In this document: positions 22,023 to 34,459 of the stretch, piece by piece | Position numbering within the stretch: the stretch's first letter is position 1 | How the letters are laid out: each line of letters starts with the position of its first letter | Origin: Spironucleus salmonicida | Lineage: Eukaryota; Fornicata; Diplomonadida; Hexamitidae | Assembly: GCA_000497125.2 (NCBI GenBank) | Contig: CM035317.1 | Coordinates: 1,080,001 to 1,144,000 of the forward strand | DNA length: 64,000 nt | Direction of reading: 5' to 3' | Translations under genes and position numbers: made by a program | Notes under the pieces: generated by a model | The model's database searches: none | What the model was told of the DNA's origin: nothing | What the model saw: the letters and a program-made list of their open reading frames with translations, nothing else

Positions 22023-24968
22023 ATGTCGAACTCGTGTACTGCTGAAGATTTAACAACCTGTGACGCAAAATTCTTCTGTCTTGTCGCGGTTAGTGATGGT
22101 TCAGATACGACCTATACTTGTACTGCCTGCGCTTCCCCATGCGAAAATTGTGAAACTGCTGCTACCACCTGCACAAGCTGCATCAGTGGTTTCAAGGAGC
22201 CAGTTAATAACGTATGCACAGAGTGCAAAGATGCATTTTTCCCTTCAGGTGAAACTCCTCCTACCACTTGCACCGCCTGCGACGCGAAATGCGCAACCTG
22301 CACAGGAAGTGCGGACAGCGCCTGCTAAACCTGCACAAACGGTAATTCTTTAACTGCCACTACCTGTTCCGCCTGCGTTTCAGGAGAAACCATGAATTGC
22401 ACCTGTGGCTCCGCTACTAACTGCTCGATGTGCGCAACTGATATGACAAAATGCGCCGTCTGCGCGAATGGCAATTTCATTTCTGATAATGTCTGCACGG
22501 CATGTTAAGATAATTAACTGATTGCTTGCGCGTGCGGTACCGCAGTCAACTGCGCAACCTGCGCTACTGATAACATGAAATCTTGCGCCACCTGCAACGG
22601 TAACTATGACTTTTCTGCAGATACTCCTTGCTCGAAATGCAAGGCCAAGTTCTTCGAGAGCGGTATAGAAGGAGCTAAAACCTGCGAAGCCTGCGACGCG
22701 AATTGCGAAAATTGTGAGATTTCTGCGACCGCCTGCACGAGCTGCCCAGCAGGTTCTGGGATCAAAGACTAAAAATGCGAAAAGTGCTCTGCGAACTGCG
22801 TGGAATGTGGTGCGGACTCTGATGTCTGCACATAGTGTGATAATAGCTCAGCTCTAAACGGAAACGCGTGCATCAAAAACTGCTCTACCAATGCCGACTG
22901 CAGCTCCAGCCAAATATGCGACACCACCTGCAAGGACTGCACCAGCAACTGCGCAACGTGCGAGGGGGCCGTCACAACCTGCAAAACCTGCCTCCCTGAA
23001 TTCGGAATCAAAGACTTGAACACCTGCGTAGCTTGCACTGAAAACTGCGCAGCTTGCGCAATGGACTCAACGGTGTGCACAGAATGCAAAGATGGTCATA
23101 TCTTGGGCGAAAACACCTGTACTACCTGCATTTCAGGAGATACCAGTAATTGCACCTGTGGCAGCGCTACTAACTGCTCTACTTGCAATTCTATTGATAA
23201 GACAAAATGCGGAGTATGCGCTAATGGTAATTTCATGGGTGAGAATATCTGCACGAGATGCTAAGATAATCAACCCACCCCTTGCGTATGTGGTACTGCA
23301 GTTAACTGCGCAACCTGCGCCGATGATATGGCATCCTGCGCTACCTGTAACGGTGAATATGATTTTCATACTGTTCCTCCTTGCTCAGAATGCAATACAG
23401 GGTATTTTAAGAACTCTGATACCCCAAAAACCTGCACAAAATGCGACGCGAAATGCGCAACCTGCACAGGAAGTGCGGACAGCGCCTGCTAAACCTGCAC
23501 AAACGGTAATTCTTTAACTGCCACTACCTGTTCCGCCTGCGTTTCAGGAGAAACCATGAATTGCACCTGTGGCTCCGCTACTAACTGCTCGATGTGCGCA
23601 ACTGATATGACAAAATGCGCCGTCTGCGCGAATGGCAATTTCATTTCTGATAATGTCTGCACGGCATGTTAAGATAATTAACTGATTGCTTGCGCGTGCG
23701 GTACCGCAGTCAACTGCGCAACCTGCGCTACTGATAACATGAAATCTTGCGCCACCTGCAACGGTAACTATGACTTTTCTGCAGATACTCCTTGCTCGAA
23801 ATGCAAGGCCAAGTTCTTCGAGAGCGGTATAGAAGGAGCTAAAACCTGCGAAGCCTGCGACGCGAATTGCGAAAATTGTGAGATTTCTGCGACCGCCTGC
23901 ACGAGCTGCCCAGCAGGTTCTGGGATCAAAGACTAAAAATGCGAAAAGTGCTCTGCGAACTGCGTGGAATGTGGTGCGGACTCTGATGTCTGCACATAGT
24001 GTGATAATAGCTCAGCTCTAAACGGAAACGCGTGCATCAAAAACTGCTCTACCAATGCCGACTGCAGCTCCAGCCAAATATGCGACACCACCTGCAAGGA
24101 CTGCACCAGCAACTGCGCAACGTGCGAGGGGGCCGTCACAACCTGCAAAACCTGCCTCCCTGAATTCGGAATCAAAGACTTGAACACCTGCGTAGCTTGC
24201 ACTGAAAACTGCGCAGCTTGCGCAATGGACTCAACGGTATGCACAGAATGCAAAAATGGCAATATCTTGAATACAAATGTTTGTACTGCCTGCACGGAAA
24301 ACATGGAAACCCAGTGCAAATGCGGTGAGCTGGTCAACTGCGCCACGTGCGATTCTACCGATGCCAGCAAATGCGGGTCGTGCATTGCCGGTTACAAGGC
24401 TGGTACTGACGGTGCCTGCAATCTTTGCGCCGACGGCTACTTCATGGATGGTTAAAAATGCGTTAAATGCGGCGAAAAATGTTCCAAATGTGAGAAAGAC
24501 GCCAACACGTGCACTGAGTGCACTACAACTTATGTAATGAGCATAAATCAGACCTGTGAAGCAAAATGCAACCCCTTAAATGAGAACTAAGCCTGTGTTG
24601 ATGGAAAGGCGGTTGATTGCGGTGCTGAAGGCCAAATTACTGGTTGCAAGTGCGGTGCCGCGATAAACTGCTTTGAGTGCGATAAGTCAACGCCATAAGC
24701 TTGTGGCAGCTGCCTTGTTGCGTACAATTTTGAGAATTCTGTTTGCAGTTCGTGCAAAGACCTAGTTAGTACGCCTATAGGCGAATTTTGTATACTTTTA
24801 TAACCTGAAGCCGAAAAATCTAGCAACAAAATCTCTGGAGGTGCCATTGCAGGTATAGTCATCGCAGTTATTGTGGTAGTCGCTGCTATCGGTGGCGGTG
24901 TCTTCTGGTACATGAAAAAGTCCAAAGCTTCGTCTACCTCGAGCAGATCCGATGCTGCTATGCAATGA
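22023..24968 (+). CDS. cysteine-rich surface membrane protein, copy 2 (longer paralogue)
   Basis: 981 residues with TAA/TAG as Gln; TGA at 24966-24968. The start at 22023 ([13 protein letters not shown]) is chosen because it aligns with copy 1; an in-frame ATG at 21978 would add 15 residues. Same layout as copy 1: repeated CxxC units, one membrane segment near the C-terminus and an identical [11 protein letters not shown] tail. It is longer by 1,167 bp because an 813-bp stretch (22278-23090) recurs at 23442-24254, offset 1,164 bp (388 codons), with almost no differences. The repeat keeps frame. Likely a surface coat protein; internal duplication is a plausible source of antigen variation. Confidence 0.85.
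22278..24254 (+). repeat. in-frame internal tandem duplication, 1,164-bp period
   Basis: Bases 22278-23090 repeat at 23442-24254. I saw one substitution (near 23075 versus 24239). The intervening 23091-23441 is a more diverged version of the same CxxC repeat type, so the unit is 388 codons. Copy 1 of the gene has a single unit. Confidence 0.85.
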
Positions 24969-25620
24969 TACAATTTAAAAATTCACTATTACTCACCCTT
25001 GAGTTCAGAGGTTGATCTTAAATTTGCGCAGTTTCAACGGATTAACGGTATTCTAGACCAGCTGAGTATTGCAGAACTGAACATAATTCCTAGTATGCTG
25101 TATCAAATTAAAGTGCAGATGGAAGTAAAAATTTTAGGAGGTGCAATATATCGAATGACAGATTAGTTATATTCTGCTCTTTTATTGATGGTTGATATTG
25201 ATCAATTCATGGACAAAATAGTAAATTTAGTGATGGAACTGAGTTACTTGGTATTGTATAAATTGCACAGCGGCAGTTAAGGCTGAAACTGCTTCGCTAA
25301 CCGTAGGTCAATTTTAATAAATGATACGCTGCTACTAAATTATGAGCAAATATTCCATATAAATAAGAATAGATTTTTCTAAAATAACTACTATCCAATT
25401 TGATTAATAATTAACGATTAAAATTTTAACTATAAAGCAACAGTTAAGTTTAATATGTATTAACCCCATTTTTCATATATATATACATATTATTTGTAAA
25501 CTTACTGAATGTCAAAATACACAGTACAAATTCTTAAAGCCTCTAAGGTATTTTACCATTACTATTTTGAGTAAGCTATATTTTAGAAGTCGAAACCAAA
25601 TTTAAACAAGAATTTGCATA
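24969..25620 (+). repeat. downstream block duplicated at 8925-9600
   Basis: Near-identical to the block after copy 1, without the long AT run. Past 25620 the two loci have nothing in common: here the sequence continues into ordinary AT-rich DNA, there the mobile element begins. Confidence 0.8.
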
Positions 25621-28081
25621 ATAATTATAGTGTATAGTTGTTTTATGCAAAACCTTCATTTCACATCCGATTTGTAAAAAAAAGTATAAGTAATGATGTT
25701 GCAAGAACTAAGTAACATATTTATATATGTATTTTAAAATAACTTATACAATATAAATTAAAATACACAGCAATATTATTAATTACTGATTAGTAGACGT
25801 ATAAACCCTAACAATTCACTTTTATAAATTTAAAGCGTATAGATAGCTTTGATATCTGAAATCTAAATCATTCTATTAAATCTAAATCTGCGAAAAAATC
25901 ACAGCGAGTCAGATTAGAATAATATTATTTTAATTATTCGTCAATTATTTTAGATTTTTCATAGTAAAGTTCGTTCTGTATTTCACGTTAATATTCGTAT
26001 TTTTTGTCAATTTTTTGCATAAAATGATCTAAAATTTAGTTATCATCGTGCTCTTTTAATCTCTAAGTTTTAATGGGACTCATAATGCTTCCTATAGGTT
26101 GTTTTAGAAGTTCCTTGTAAGTAATAGTTGACTTATGCTATTATCTAGATTTTGGAGAATTTTGCTTGATTTAATAGATATTTAGTGTCTTAATCTTCAT
26201 ACCCGTGTATTTTAAAATCGGTTATAAAACTATCTCTTTTAACATTTATTACAACTACAATATCTTAATATATATTTAACAATGTAACAGTTTGCTGTAA
26301 ACTTTTTATTTAATTTACTTAGCAATATTATAGAAAATTAATAAGATTATTAAAGTATATAAAGTGACGAAAATAATTATTGAGAAAAGGTTAGATAAAT
26401 AATAATAGCTTATCTAATTAATAAATATATATTACCCATTTTTATGAATAAAATTAACATATAATTTATGGTACTCATTTTTCTATATAATTGAATGAAC
26501 TAATTTGAGTGGTACTTATTTTTATGGAAGATTTACAGTGTGTATCATATAAAATTAGGTAAGTAACTAACACGCGGTCAATAAATTATTAGCAAATTAA
26601 GCTTTGAGAGTAAAATTAAATTAGTAATCAGAGAATTCAAGTAAATCCAGTCTTAAGAAAAATTATCCAATCATTAAATTACTTATTAAATATATTTATT
26701 CTTTATAATTATATTTTGTGTTTAAGATCTTGTCCAATCCTATAAGTTTTGCAAGGTAAATTTTGTTGTACGACTGAATGTAGTCTACTATAATATTTAC
26801 ATATCCAGTTATTAAGTTAAATATAATATCCTAGTAATTTAACTCTGTTTCAAATACACTAAATAATTAAAATATGAATACCATGATCATAAACACTCAA
26901 TCAAACTGATTAAAATCTACAAGTATATCATCATCCTCCATATTTAATTAATATTATCGTAATTATTAATTAACAACTTTACATGTAGCGAAGTAAACTT
27001 TGTTTTATTATTCTCTTTGGACTTCACATTATTAGTCTATCCGTTGCATAAATGTATCCAGAATTAAATCTTAATCATCTTCGCGCATTTATCTGTTTTT
27101 AAGAGGTGTTAATGAACTTGCTAAAGGTTACTATATTATTGTTTTATAAGAAATAGTAGATTTATGTTACGCTCGAGGTTTACTTAACGAAGGTCTGGTT
27201 TTATCTATTGTTATAGACTTAAGAACGACACTAGTAGAACCCATATTTGGTGAGTTTAGATATTTTCGTAGCATTTATGGGAGCCTATAAATGATCATAC
27301 AATTAAATAACATTTTTTAAATATTTTTTTACTGTTTATGAATCAGATTTTAATTTTATAATAATATGAATATATGTATAATATTTCAGAAAATACATTA
27401 TTTATTTGTGTCAAAAATATTATTTATCCTAGAATTCTACTGACTTTAATTTGCCTGTAAACACAATATAATTTAATGAATATGCTATAAAAATTAAATA
27501 GTCAGAATTTGATTTTCTATGAATAAATATCAGCTAAACTATTTATATGTAATTATTATAGTTAAAATTATTCTTTTTAATATAACATTATAAATTTTAC
27601 TAAGCTTTAGAAATCATTAGCGGAAAAGTAAAATATTTATCTAGATTTAGTGTAAACATCCCAAAAATAGCTACATATCTTAATTATAATCTTTACTCGT
27701 GAATGTTCTTAAGATTACTCTTACAAATAACAAATTTTACGTAAATATAACCCACCAATTATGAAAAAGACACTGAATTCTACCTCTTAAATCATTACAA
27801 TGGCAATACTATTTCCTGTTTATTATACGTGAAATTTAATATTATTATGAGTTATATTAGACAAATTTACTATTTTATCGATAAATTAGTTAAATTTTAC
27901 TCATTTAAATCCCCTTTACCAGAAACTTACAAGGACTACTAAACTATAATTTATTAAGTAAAAACAATCATCATAATATACTTCAATAGTAATAACCATT
28001 AATTTGAAAGCATCTTACTTTTAATTTCACCATACTTCTATTATATAAAATGAAATCAAGCTTATACTTCGATCATAACTG
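25621..28081. other. AT-rich intergenic DNA, no gene seen
   Basis: About 2.4 kb of very AT-rich sequence. With TGA as the only stop many frames stay open by chance, but none has a supported start, motif or protein-like composition. Confidence 0.4.
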
Positions 28082-28349
28082 TCAATTTTAACATATTAAT
28101 TTAAGCACTTCTTACTATTAAACATTCGTCCCCTTAATAGCACGACTATACCGGCAATATAACTCTAAAATCATCACCTCACTAATACATTTTCTTAGCA
28201 AGTGCGACCCGCTAGTTAAAGACGATATCTTCAAAAACCTAGCTATTTGCATTCCTCTTTCCCGTGACCTCAGGTTTCACTGCTTCAAAGAACGTAACCT
28301 TTTCCTCACTACCATGTTCTTGCATTCCTTCCACTTCTTTCAAAATATA
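28082..28349 (-). pseudogene. short frameshifted coding remnant
   Basis: On the minus strand, a frame containing MQEHGSEEKVTFFEAV and RNANSQVFEDIVFNQR runs to a TGA near 28190. A second frame (EVMILELYCRYSRAIK) then continues to TGA 28082-28084. Joined, they would give about 85 residues. It lies directly after the small membrane protein at 28350-28475 and could be a broken continuation of it. Confidence 0.3.
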
Positions 28350-28475
28350 TCATTATTATATATTAATATAACGAAAATTTGCAAGTACTCCAAATGCCAC
28401 AAATCCCAAAAGAGTCACGCCTGTTCCTGCACTACGATAATGGCTCCCTGTACTGCCATGGGAAGCAAACCTCAT
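28350..28475 (-). CDS. small membrane protein candidate
   Basis: 41 residues, ATG at 28475, TGA at 28350, starting MRFASHGSTGSHYRSAG followed by one hydrophobic segment (VTLLGFVAFGVLAN) and two terminal Gln from TAA codons. Too short for a family call. It may be the first part of a larger gene broken just downstream. Confidence 0.3.
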
Positions 28476-28594
28476 ATAACACAGACTCGAACTTCAACCA
28501 GCTCAGCTCGTAACCCTGCCCCCAAATCGCATCAAATCGCCCATTTTCGCATTTTTACAACGCAATTCCAAATCAAAATCAATTTTTCGCTCTA

Positions 28595-29557
28595 ATGAAT
28601 GGGAAATTGCTCAAATTATCAAATTTCGCCGTTTCGCCGATCTGCGACCTCCCGAGCCCCAGTTCTGAGAAGTACAAGCTCTTCGCAGTCGACGACGCGC
28701 TGCTCTTCGTAGACGACCAGGGCCGCGTTTTCAAGTACGCGAACGCCTCTTTTCAGCTCACGGAAATCGATTTTTTGCTCGGTGACAGCTACGTCCTAAG
28801 CAAGCAAATAGGCGGCCAGGCGGTCTAAATCGCCGTAAACCTCACGAAGTGCGTCGTTTTCGTCAAATTCGGCGAGCGAACCGTCCAGCAGAAAATCGAC
28901 CCCTTCCTGACGCTCGACTTCCTGTGCCCGTTTTACGCTATTCTGCACTGCGAGTACAACAACTTCCTGGTCGATTTCACGGATTTGGGCACCGAGTTTC
29001 AAGTTTACGAGTCGAAAAGTCGCGTTCGCGAAATCGAGTGGAATCGCGTTTCCGGCTTCCTGGAGGCCAAGCGGGACGTTTTGGTGCTCCAGGACGAATT
29101 TTTGGCCCAATTCGATGGCCTGGATGTGAATTAGCTCAAAAAGCGCTGCTGCGAGCTCTTCCCTGAAGGATTCGAGAGCAAGCGGCCCAGTTGCATCACA
29201 ACGACGTCGAACGACGTCTGGAAATTCGGGCTGAACTGCGCGCAGGAATTGCCGATTTAGCGGACGGTCGAGAAGGCGCAGGGGCTGCAAAATGCGGCTA
29301 TTTGCACGAAAAATGACGTTTTTGGGGCAAAAATCGGGGCAAAATCGATCGAAAATAGCGTTTCCGGGCCCAGCGACGTCCAGAAATTGGTCATTTAGCA
29401 GGCGCAGAAAATCAGCGTTTTGGAGGGTAAAATGCAGATGCTGGAGAGGAATTAGGAGTTTTACAGCGCGCTGATCACCGATTTGGTTGACCTGCTGCCT
29501 GAGGGCAAAAAAGAGGCAGTATTGGCGAAGATGATAAGATGGCAGGTTTCGAAGTGA
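28595..29557 (+). CDS. hypothetical protein with C-terminal coiled coil
   Basis: 320 residues, TGA 29555-29557. Five glutamines are encoded by TAA/TAG. The gene is clearly more GC-rich than its surroundings. Residues 1-200 are rich in beta-strand-like hydrophobic/acidic alternation (VDDALLFVDDQGRVFKY, VVFVKFGERTV), suggesting a beta-propeller or similar fold. Residues about 255-310 look helical and coiled-coil (QKLVIQQAQKISVLEGKMQM). No signal peptide. The beta N-terminus plus coiled-coil tail recalls some nucleoporins and trafficking factors, but I cannot name the family. Confidence 0.65.
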
Positions 29558-29945
29558 GGCACTTTTGGGAATTTTTGTGGAAGGGGATAATGCTAATTAT
29601 TATATAATAATATGGTATTGTGATAAAATGCATAATGTATATTGTAGAAATAACTAGTGAATGCTTGTGGATATTTGGTAATGTTGAGGATGATAAAATA
29701 TAGTAGTAGGGATATATAAGTAATATGGCTTGGTAGACGTAAATGATAAGATGAATAGATGAGTGAAAATTTAGGGTTAACTTGCTAGAATGCTGTTCTT
29801 AATTAGTGCATTAATACTTTTTGCAATATAATTGAGCAGTATTGCGTAAATAATTTTTGGGAAATTCTGTAATTATAGCTGCAATATTGAGTTAGTTTAG
29901 TTAAGAATTATGTAAGATCTGGCGACGACGTGAATGGAACTTCAA
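29558..29945. other. AT-rich spacer between convergent genes
   Basis: No coding or RNA feature seen. Confidence 0.4.
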
Positions 29946-30329
29946 TCATTGACTCTTATCAGAAAAATCATTTTTAACCCCATATGCAAATAGCATGTCT
30001 ATTATCTCTTCTATTTCTTCATTTTCTATGTAGTCGTCGAAGGGAACTCGTATGGCCCGTATTATAGTACTAAATACTAAATCTTACGCATCTACCACGC
30101 ATTATTATGATATTCTACATATAAGGTTAGTTTTCTAAGGCATAGAAAGGCGAAATAATAAAAAATGTAGCATATCTGTATCAACTACCTGTTTTCGCGC
30201 TAAAAGCACTACAAAATCTCCTTGTATCCGAATTTTACTGTATATAGAATCTCTTACAAGCTATCCGACTTCTTTTTGCACTGTAAATGATGAAGTAGGT
30301 GAAGAATACCTAAATTCATATGGAGGCAT
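29946..30329 (-). CDS. hypothetical protein
   Basis: 127 residues, ATG at 30329, TGA at 29946. Several TAA/TAG Gln codons lie in frame, for example in KEVGQLVRDS. Mixed alpha/beta composition with an acidic C-terminal region (DDYIENEEIEEIIDML). No membrane segment. Family not recognised; protein-like composition throughout supports a real gene. Confidence 0.5.
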
Positions 30330-30619
30330 TAGGAATGGGAAAAATATAAAATGATCTTATATTTTTCTTCCTTCATTAACAGATTACTATCATAGTAAAT
30401 ATTAGCAATAAGTATTCCAAATATCACCATATCGTCTACATTATCCTAATGTTAATAGAAATTTATATTGTCAGTAATAACATGATTAGAAAATATTATA
30501 TAACATTCATGATTAATAAACAACACTATTACGATGATAGCACCCTGTGGCTTATAAATATTATGTGCTAAAATGTCTTTACAACTAAATAGATGGTTAT
30601 ACAATTACTATACATTAAA

Positions 30620-32167
30620 TCACTTCCTCGTTTTTGTATCAAATACCATAATAACAGTTAATCCCCCACCTAATACTATAGCAAGTATGATCATAGTCAA
30701 AATTCCATGAACAAAAGCAATAGGCCGTGTGAGATCTTGCACCTCATTTATATATAAAATCTAGTCAGAAATTTACAATATAAAATCCATTTTATTTACT
30801 TGCATTATACTACGTAGCTCTTAAAAACTTGCAGTAAAACAGTAATAACCCTAATCATTTGGAAATTTAAACACATTTGTTAGTATTTGGCTACTATCTA
30901 GTGTTGTCCATTGCAATACAAACTCCATAGTTTCTTGTTAGACTATAAACCCTTCACGAGTTTGAAACTAGGCACAAATATATTGATCAGTGTATGATAA
31001 TAAGATGGGAGTATATCTATTTTATATTACTGATGAGTAATACTTAAAAGATTCCATTGTATCATCATCTCTATACATATCATAGTAGACTATACCTATT
31101 TAAGAATCAGTAAATTTACTTATAGCAAATAGATTGTCAACACATTCTTCATAGCTTGTTTCAGTTTATTAATCACACCTATAAGTAATAGATTCGTTGG
31201 TTATGAAAGTATCGCTTAAGTAAGCAAAGCAATAAGATTCGGACGAATTACTATTACTAGATCCAATACAGATATTTATTAAAAACTCCGAAAATTCTGT
31301 ATATATTTCTTTTAATCCAGGCCTAATATTTTAATATATCTCTATAGTTTAATAAAGAGGTCTAATTCTATTTGAAATAATTTCAGGGATTAACTCCTCT
31401 GATGTAAACTCAGCTATTACTTATCTAATTGTAAGGTTTAGATTGAAATCTGTATCTTACTAAACTATAGTACCATCCGAACTATATGCATTTGTTTATT
31501 TAGTAAACTTTTAAGGTATATTCACATTATAAAATCCGAAAGGAAATATTATAAATAAAAAATCCTCTATATGTTATGCACAAAATGATGAAGAACAACT
31601 AGTATTTCTACTAAACCAATCAGTATATTAGCTTCCTAACTTATCTGTTAATAGAATAGTAAGCTTAGAATCGACTTTTACAAAAACTGTCGATTCAACT
31701 TCTCCATCTGCTTTAAAATTGCAAGTAATTTATGGAATCCTCTATAGTATAATTTAATCTGTAGCAGTATTGTAATAAAGATTAATATTTTTAAAGCAAT
31801 TTTATCTATCAAAAACTCTAGTAATAAAATTCATTGAAGTCCCAGATTAATAGATATTGTCATTCTTTGATGTTATAGTAAACAAAGCTACGGAAAATTA
31901 ATTTATTTTTAATAGGTTTCCTGATATTTTGCCTAAAAATAATGATAATTCTTTCGGATTATACATTTAATAACCAGACTAAAATATAATATCTCCAATT
32001 TATACCTAAACTTTTATAGTTTCATTGGTAAATACATCACATGCCTATTTATCTACAGAACTTAATCCTGAGTTGAAAATCCCGCCTATTTATAGTTATT
32101 ACGTTTAAAATATGTAGATAACTGACGTGTTAGTGAAACAATTTAAGGTTAGAACGAATATCACCAT
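30620..32167 (-). CDS. type I membrane protein, paralogue A (515 residues)
   Basis: 515 residues with TAA/TAG as Gln; ATG at 32167, TGA at 30620. A short hydrophobic N-terminus (MVIFVLTLNCFTNTSVIY) probably acts as signal peptide. A large, presumably extracellular region with scattered Cys pairs follows, then one membrane segment near the end (ILTMIILAIVLGGGLTVIMV) and a short basic tail. It is a diverged paralogue of the gene at 50285-51832: shared runs include LNCFTNTSVIY, VDKQ.CDVF and INQFSVA. The two have exactly the same length and mirrored positions around the inverted repeat. Family unknown; probably a cell-surface protein. Confidence 0.75.
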
Positions 32168-32815
32168 TTTGATTTTGGTAAAAATATATAGTAACTAGAT
32201 CATTTTAATCTTATGCAATATTTAAAATAATTTAGTTTGTTATAGAAAATAAACTTCAGTTTGTATAAACTATACTATGTTTAAACATAGATCAAAAGAC
32301 TAAAATAAAATACCAAAAATCTGTAGATTTTAAAAATTTATTAAATTAGTTAGTATAATAAAATAGTTAATTTTATTCCATAAGGATTGTATTAAAAAAA
32401 TGAAAATATAGGTACAAAATTATTTTATATTTTACTTTCAGAATGCAATATTATTATAATTTCTAGATTTATCAGATATCTGTACTTTAATAAATTAATT
32501 TAATTAGTGGGTAAATTTCTCTCATCTTAAGCCACATCCTAGTTAAATCATTATTTGAGTGATATTAAAAACAATAGATAACGCGTGTTATATGCTATAT
32601 AACTAATAGTGAATATGGAATCTCTGTATATGTTAAATCATAACTAATATCTTAGTTCAAATTTATTGCAGCTGAACTATATAGTAAAATCTGTATTTGT
32701 GTGTAAACTATTCAAACTTAAATTACATGTTTACATCCTAAATTTTATATAAAGTGATATTTATATGGATATAATTATTATATCAAATATTTTATTTACA
32801 AACTTTATCTATAGT
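32168..32815. other. AT-rich spacer outside the left arm
   Basis: AT-rich 5' region of the membrane-protein gene. It is not conserved with the corresponding 49607-50284 interval, although both lie between the same pair of genes and the same arms. Confidence 0.45.
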
Positions 32816-32865
32816 TTATTATTATACTTCAACAAATATGTATTACGCTATGTGATGGTATTTTA

Positions 32866-33362
32866 AACGGGCCTTTCCCCAGCCTGATGTACGCTGCGTG
32901 CCTTTACTAGCAAACCCCTGCTCAGCCGAAAATCATGTCCTCAGTCTTAGTTATAGCGATAGGTATCTGAGTGATTCCTTTTTACTACATTACGCTGGCC
33001 AGGGTTTCGAAGCCCTACCGCTTTATTGCAGTATCCTATGTTGCCAGCCTTATTACCATTCGCGTCCATTTATCAGCCCTGCTCCGCCCTGGTAATGCTC
33101 TGACACCAACGGCCCGGTCCTTCCAGGGCGCGTGCCTGGCGGAATCCAGCGACCTGGTGGTAGCGGCGGTTGGCGGGCTGAAACAGTACTCAGCCCCTAC
33201 CGCACTCGGTGGAACCTACGAACCGACCGCCAAGCCGCTTTAGCCAGCACTGCTTGTGCGCATGTGCTAGCGCTCGGCCCTACCATTGCAGATCTCCGCT
33301 TCCTTTCCCATTCTGCGGGACACCTATTATATGGCATTACAGCCCGTACCCCAAAGATCACA
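32866..33362. other. GC-rich leader region, no gene
   Basis: About 500 bp at the outer end of the arm. Open frames here are disrupted by the indel that distinguishes the arms, so they are not conserved proteins. A palindromic AGGGTTTCGAAGCCCT (near 33003) resembles a tRNA T-arm but no cloverleaf can be drawn. Probably promoter plus spacer of the RCC1-like gene. Confidence 0.4.
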
Positions 33363-34439
33363 ATGCTGGCGCTCCTCGCCGCTTCCACGCTGGCCTCCGG
33401 CTCCAACTACAGCGGGAAGCTGGGCCTCTCCCTCTCACCAAAGGTCACTTCCAACGTGTACGCCTTCGCTGGGCTGGACACCGCCTTCGAGCACCTGGCC
33501 CTCTGCAGGGACAGGGCCTTCGGGCTCGCGGACGGCAGGGTGCTTGCCTGGGGCAGGAACCTGTTCGAGGGCTTCACGTACTTCGAGGCTCCGAAGCCGC
33601 TGCGCCAGCTGGACGGCATAGCGGCGGTGAACATCTCCTGCGCGGACCACTTCCTGGCTGTCCAGACCGCCGCCGCAGTGCTCGTGCTGGGCCTGTTCCA
33701 GGGCACCAACCACACCGAAGTCGCGCTGGAGGTGCCGTTTGGCGGCCCGATAGCGCAGATCCTGGCCAGCAACAAGACGGTCTACCTCCTGAGCGAGGGC
33801 AGCGTCTTCACGACCGAGAATGGCGAGTTCGCCCCCTTGAAGGTGCCGTTCCCGGTGACCAAGTTGACTATTTTCGACGGCGTGCTGGCGCTCTACAGCG
33901 GGATGGTGGTGTACGTCGCCAAGCGCGGCCGGTACGTCCGCCAGCAGGCCGAGTGCCTCCAGTTCACGAACGCGTCCACCTACCTGGACGCTGCCGGGGC
34001 GCTGTTCTACGACACGCTGCAGGTGGACTCGGGCGTCGCCTCCTACGCGCTGACCGCCGACGGCGTGCTGTACCTCAAGGGCGGCGACCTGTACGCCCTG
34101 GGGAGATCGGCGGCCGGCGAGCTGGGGTTCCAGGGCGTGGCCGAGCTCAGGCGGCACATGGCGTACTCGGTGGGGGCGGTGTTCGCCTTCGGGGACTACG
34201 CCTTCGTGACCGGGGTGCAGCCGGCGAGCGGGTTCAGGATGCCGGTCTGGGGGTACATCGCCCTCGGGGGCGTGGGCTGCACGGCGCTGCTAGTGGGCCT
34301 CGTGCTGCTCATCGTGTGGCTGAAGAAGACGGGCAGGATCAGCAGGTACCCGATCCTCGAGGAGAAGGCGCACCTGATCTCCGTCGACCGGCTCACGGAC
34401 GCAGAGTGCACGACGCGGGAGGTCAGCGCGACCTACTGA
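33363..34439 (+). CDS. RCC1-like beta-propeller membrane protein (left copy)
   Basis: 358 residues, TGA at 34437-34439. The start at 33363 (MLALLAASTLASGS) gives a good signal peptide and is preceded by CACA; the longer upstream frame is not conserved in the other arm. The extracellular or lumenal part has RCC1-type strands such as LADGRVLAWGRN and YALTADGVLYL followed by GELGFQG. One membrane segment lies at about residues 296-320 (ALLVGLVLLIVWLKK), with a cytoplasmic tail of about 40 residues. The propeller probably binds a partner; which one is unknown. No TAA/TAG codons. Confidence 0.75.
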   Translation: MLALLAASTLASGSNYSGKLGLSLSPKVTSNVYAFAGLDTAFEHLALCRDRAFGLADGRVLAWGRNLFEGFTYFEAPKPLRQLDGIAAVNISCADHFLAVQTAAAVLVLGLFQGTNHTEVALEVPFGGPIAQILASNKTVYLLSEGSVFTTENGEFAPLKVPFPVTKLTIFDGVLALYSGMVVYVAKRGRYVRQQAECLQFTNASTYLDAAGALFYDTLQVDSGVASYALTADGVLYLKGGDLYALGRSAAGELGFQGVAELRRHMAYSVGAVFAFGDYAFVTGVQPASGFRMPVWGYIALGGVGCTALLVGLVLLIVWLKKTGRISRYPILEEKAHLISVDRLTDAECTTREVSATY

Positions 34440-34459
34440 GTGAGAGGCTTCGAATCACG

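Noticed and set aside
32995-33020. tRNA T-arm-like palindrome AGGGTTTCGAAGCCCT
   Set aside because: No matching acceptor, D or anticodon stems could be found around it.
33132-33362. 77-codon N-terminal extension of the RCC1-like gene
   Set aside because: Disrupted by the one-base indel between arms and weak in composition; the internal ATG at 33363 begins a signal peptide and is shared by both arms.
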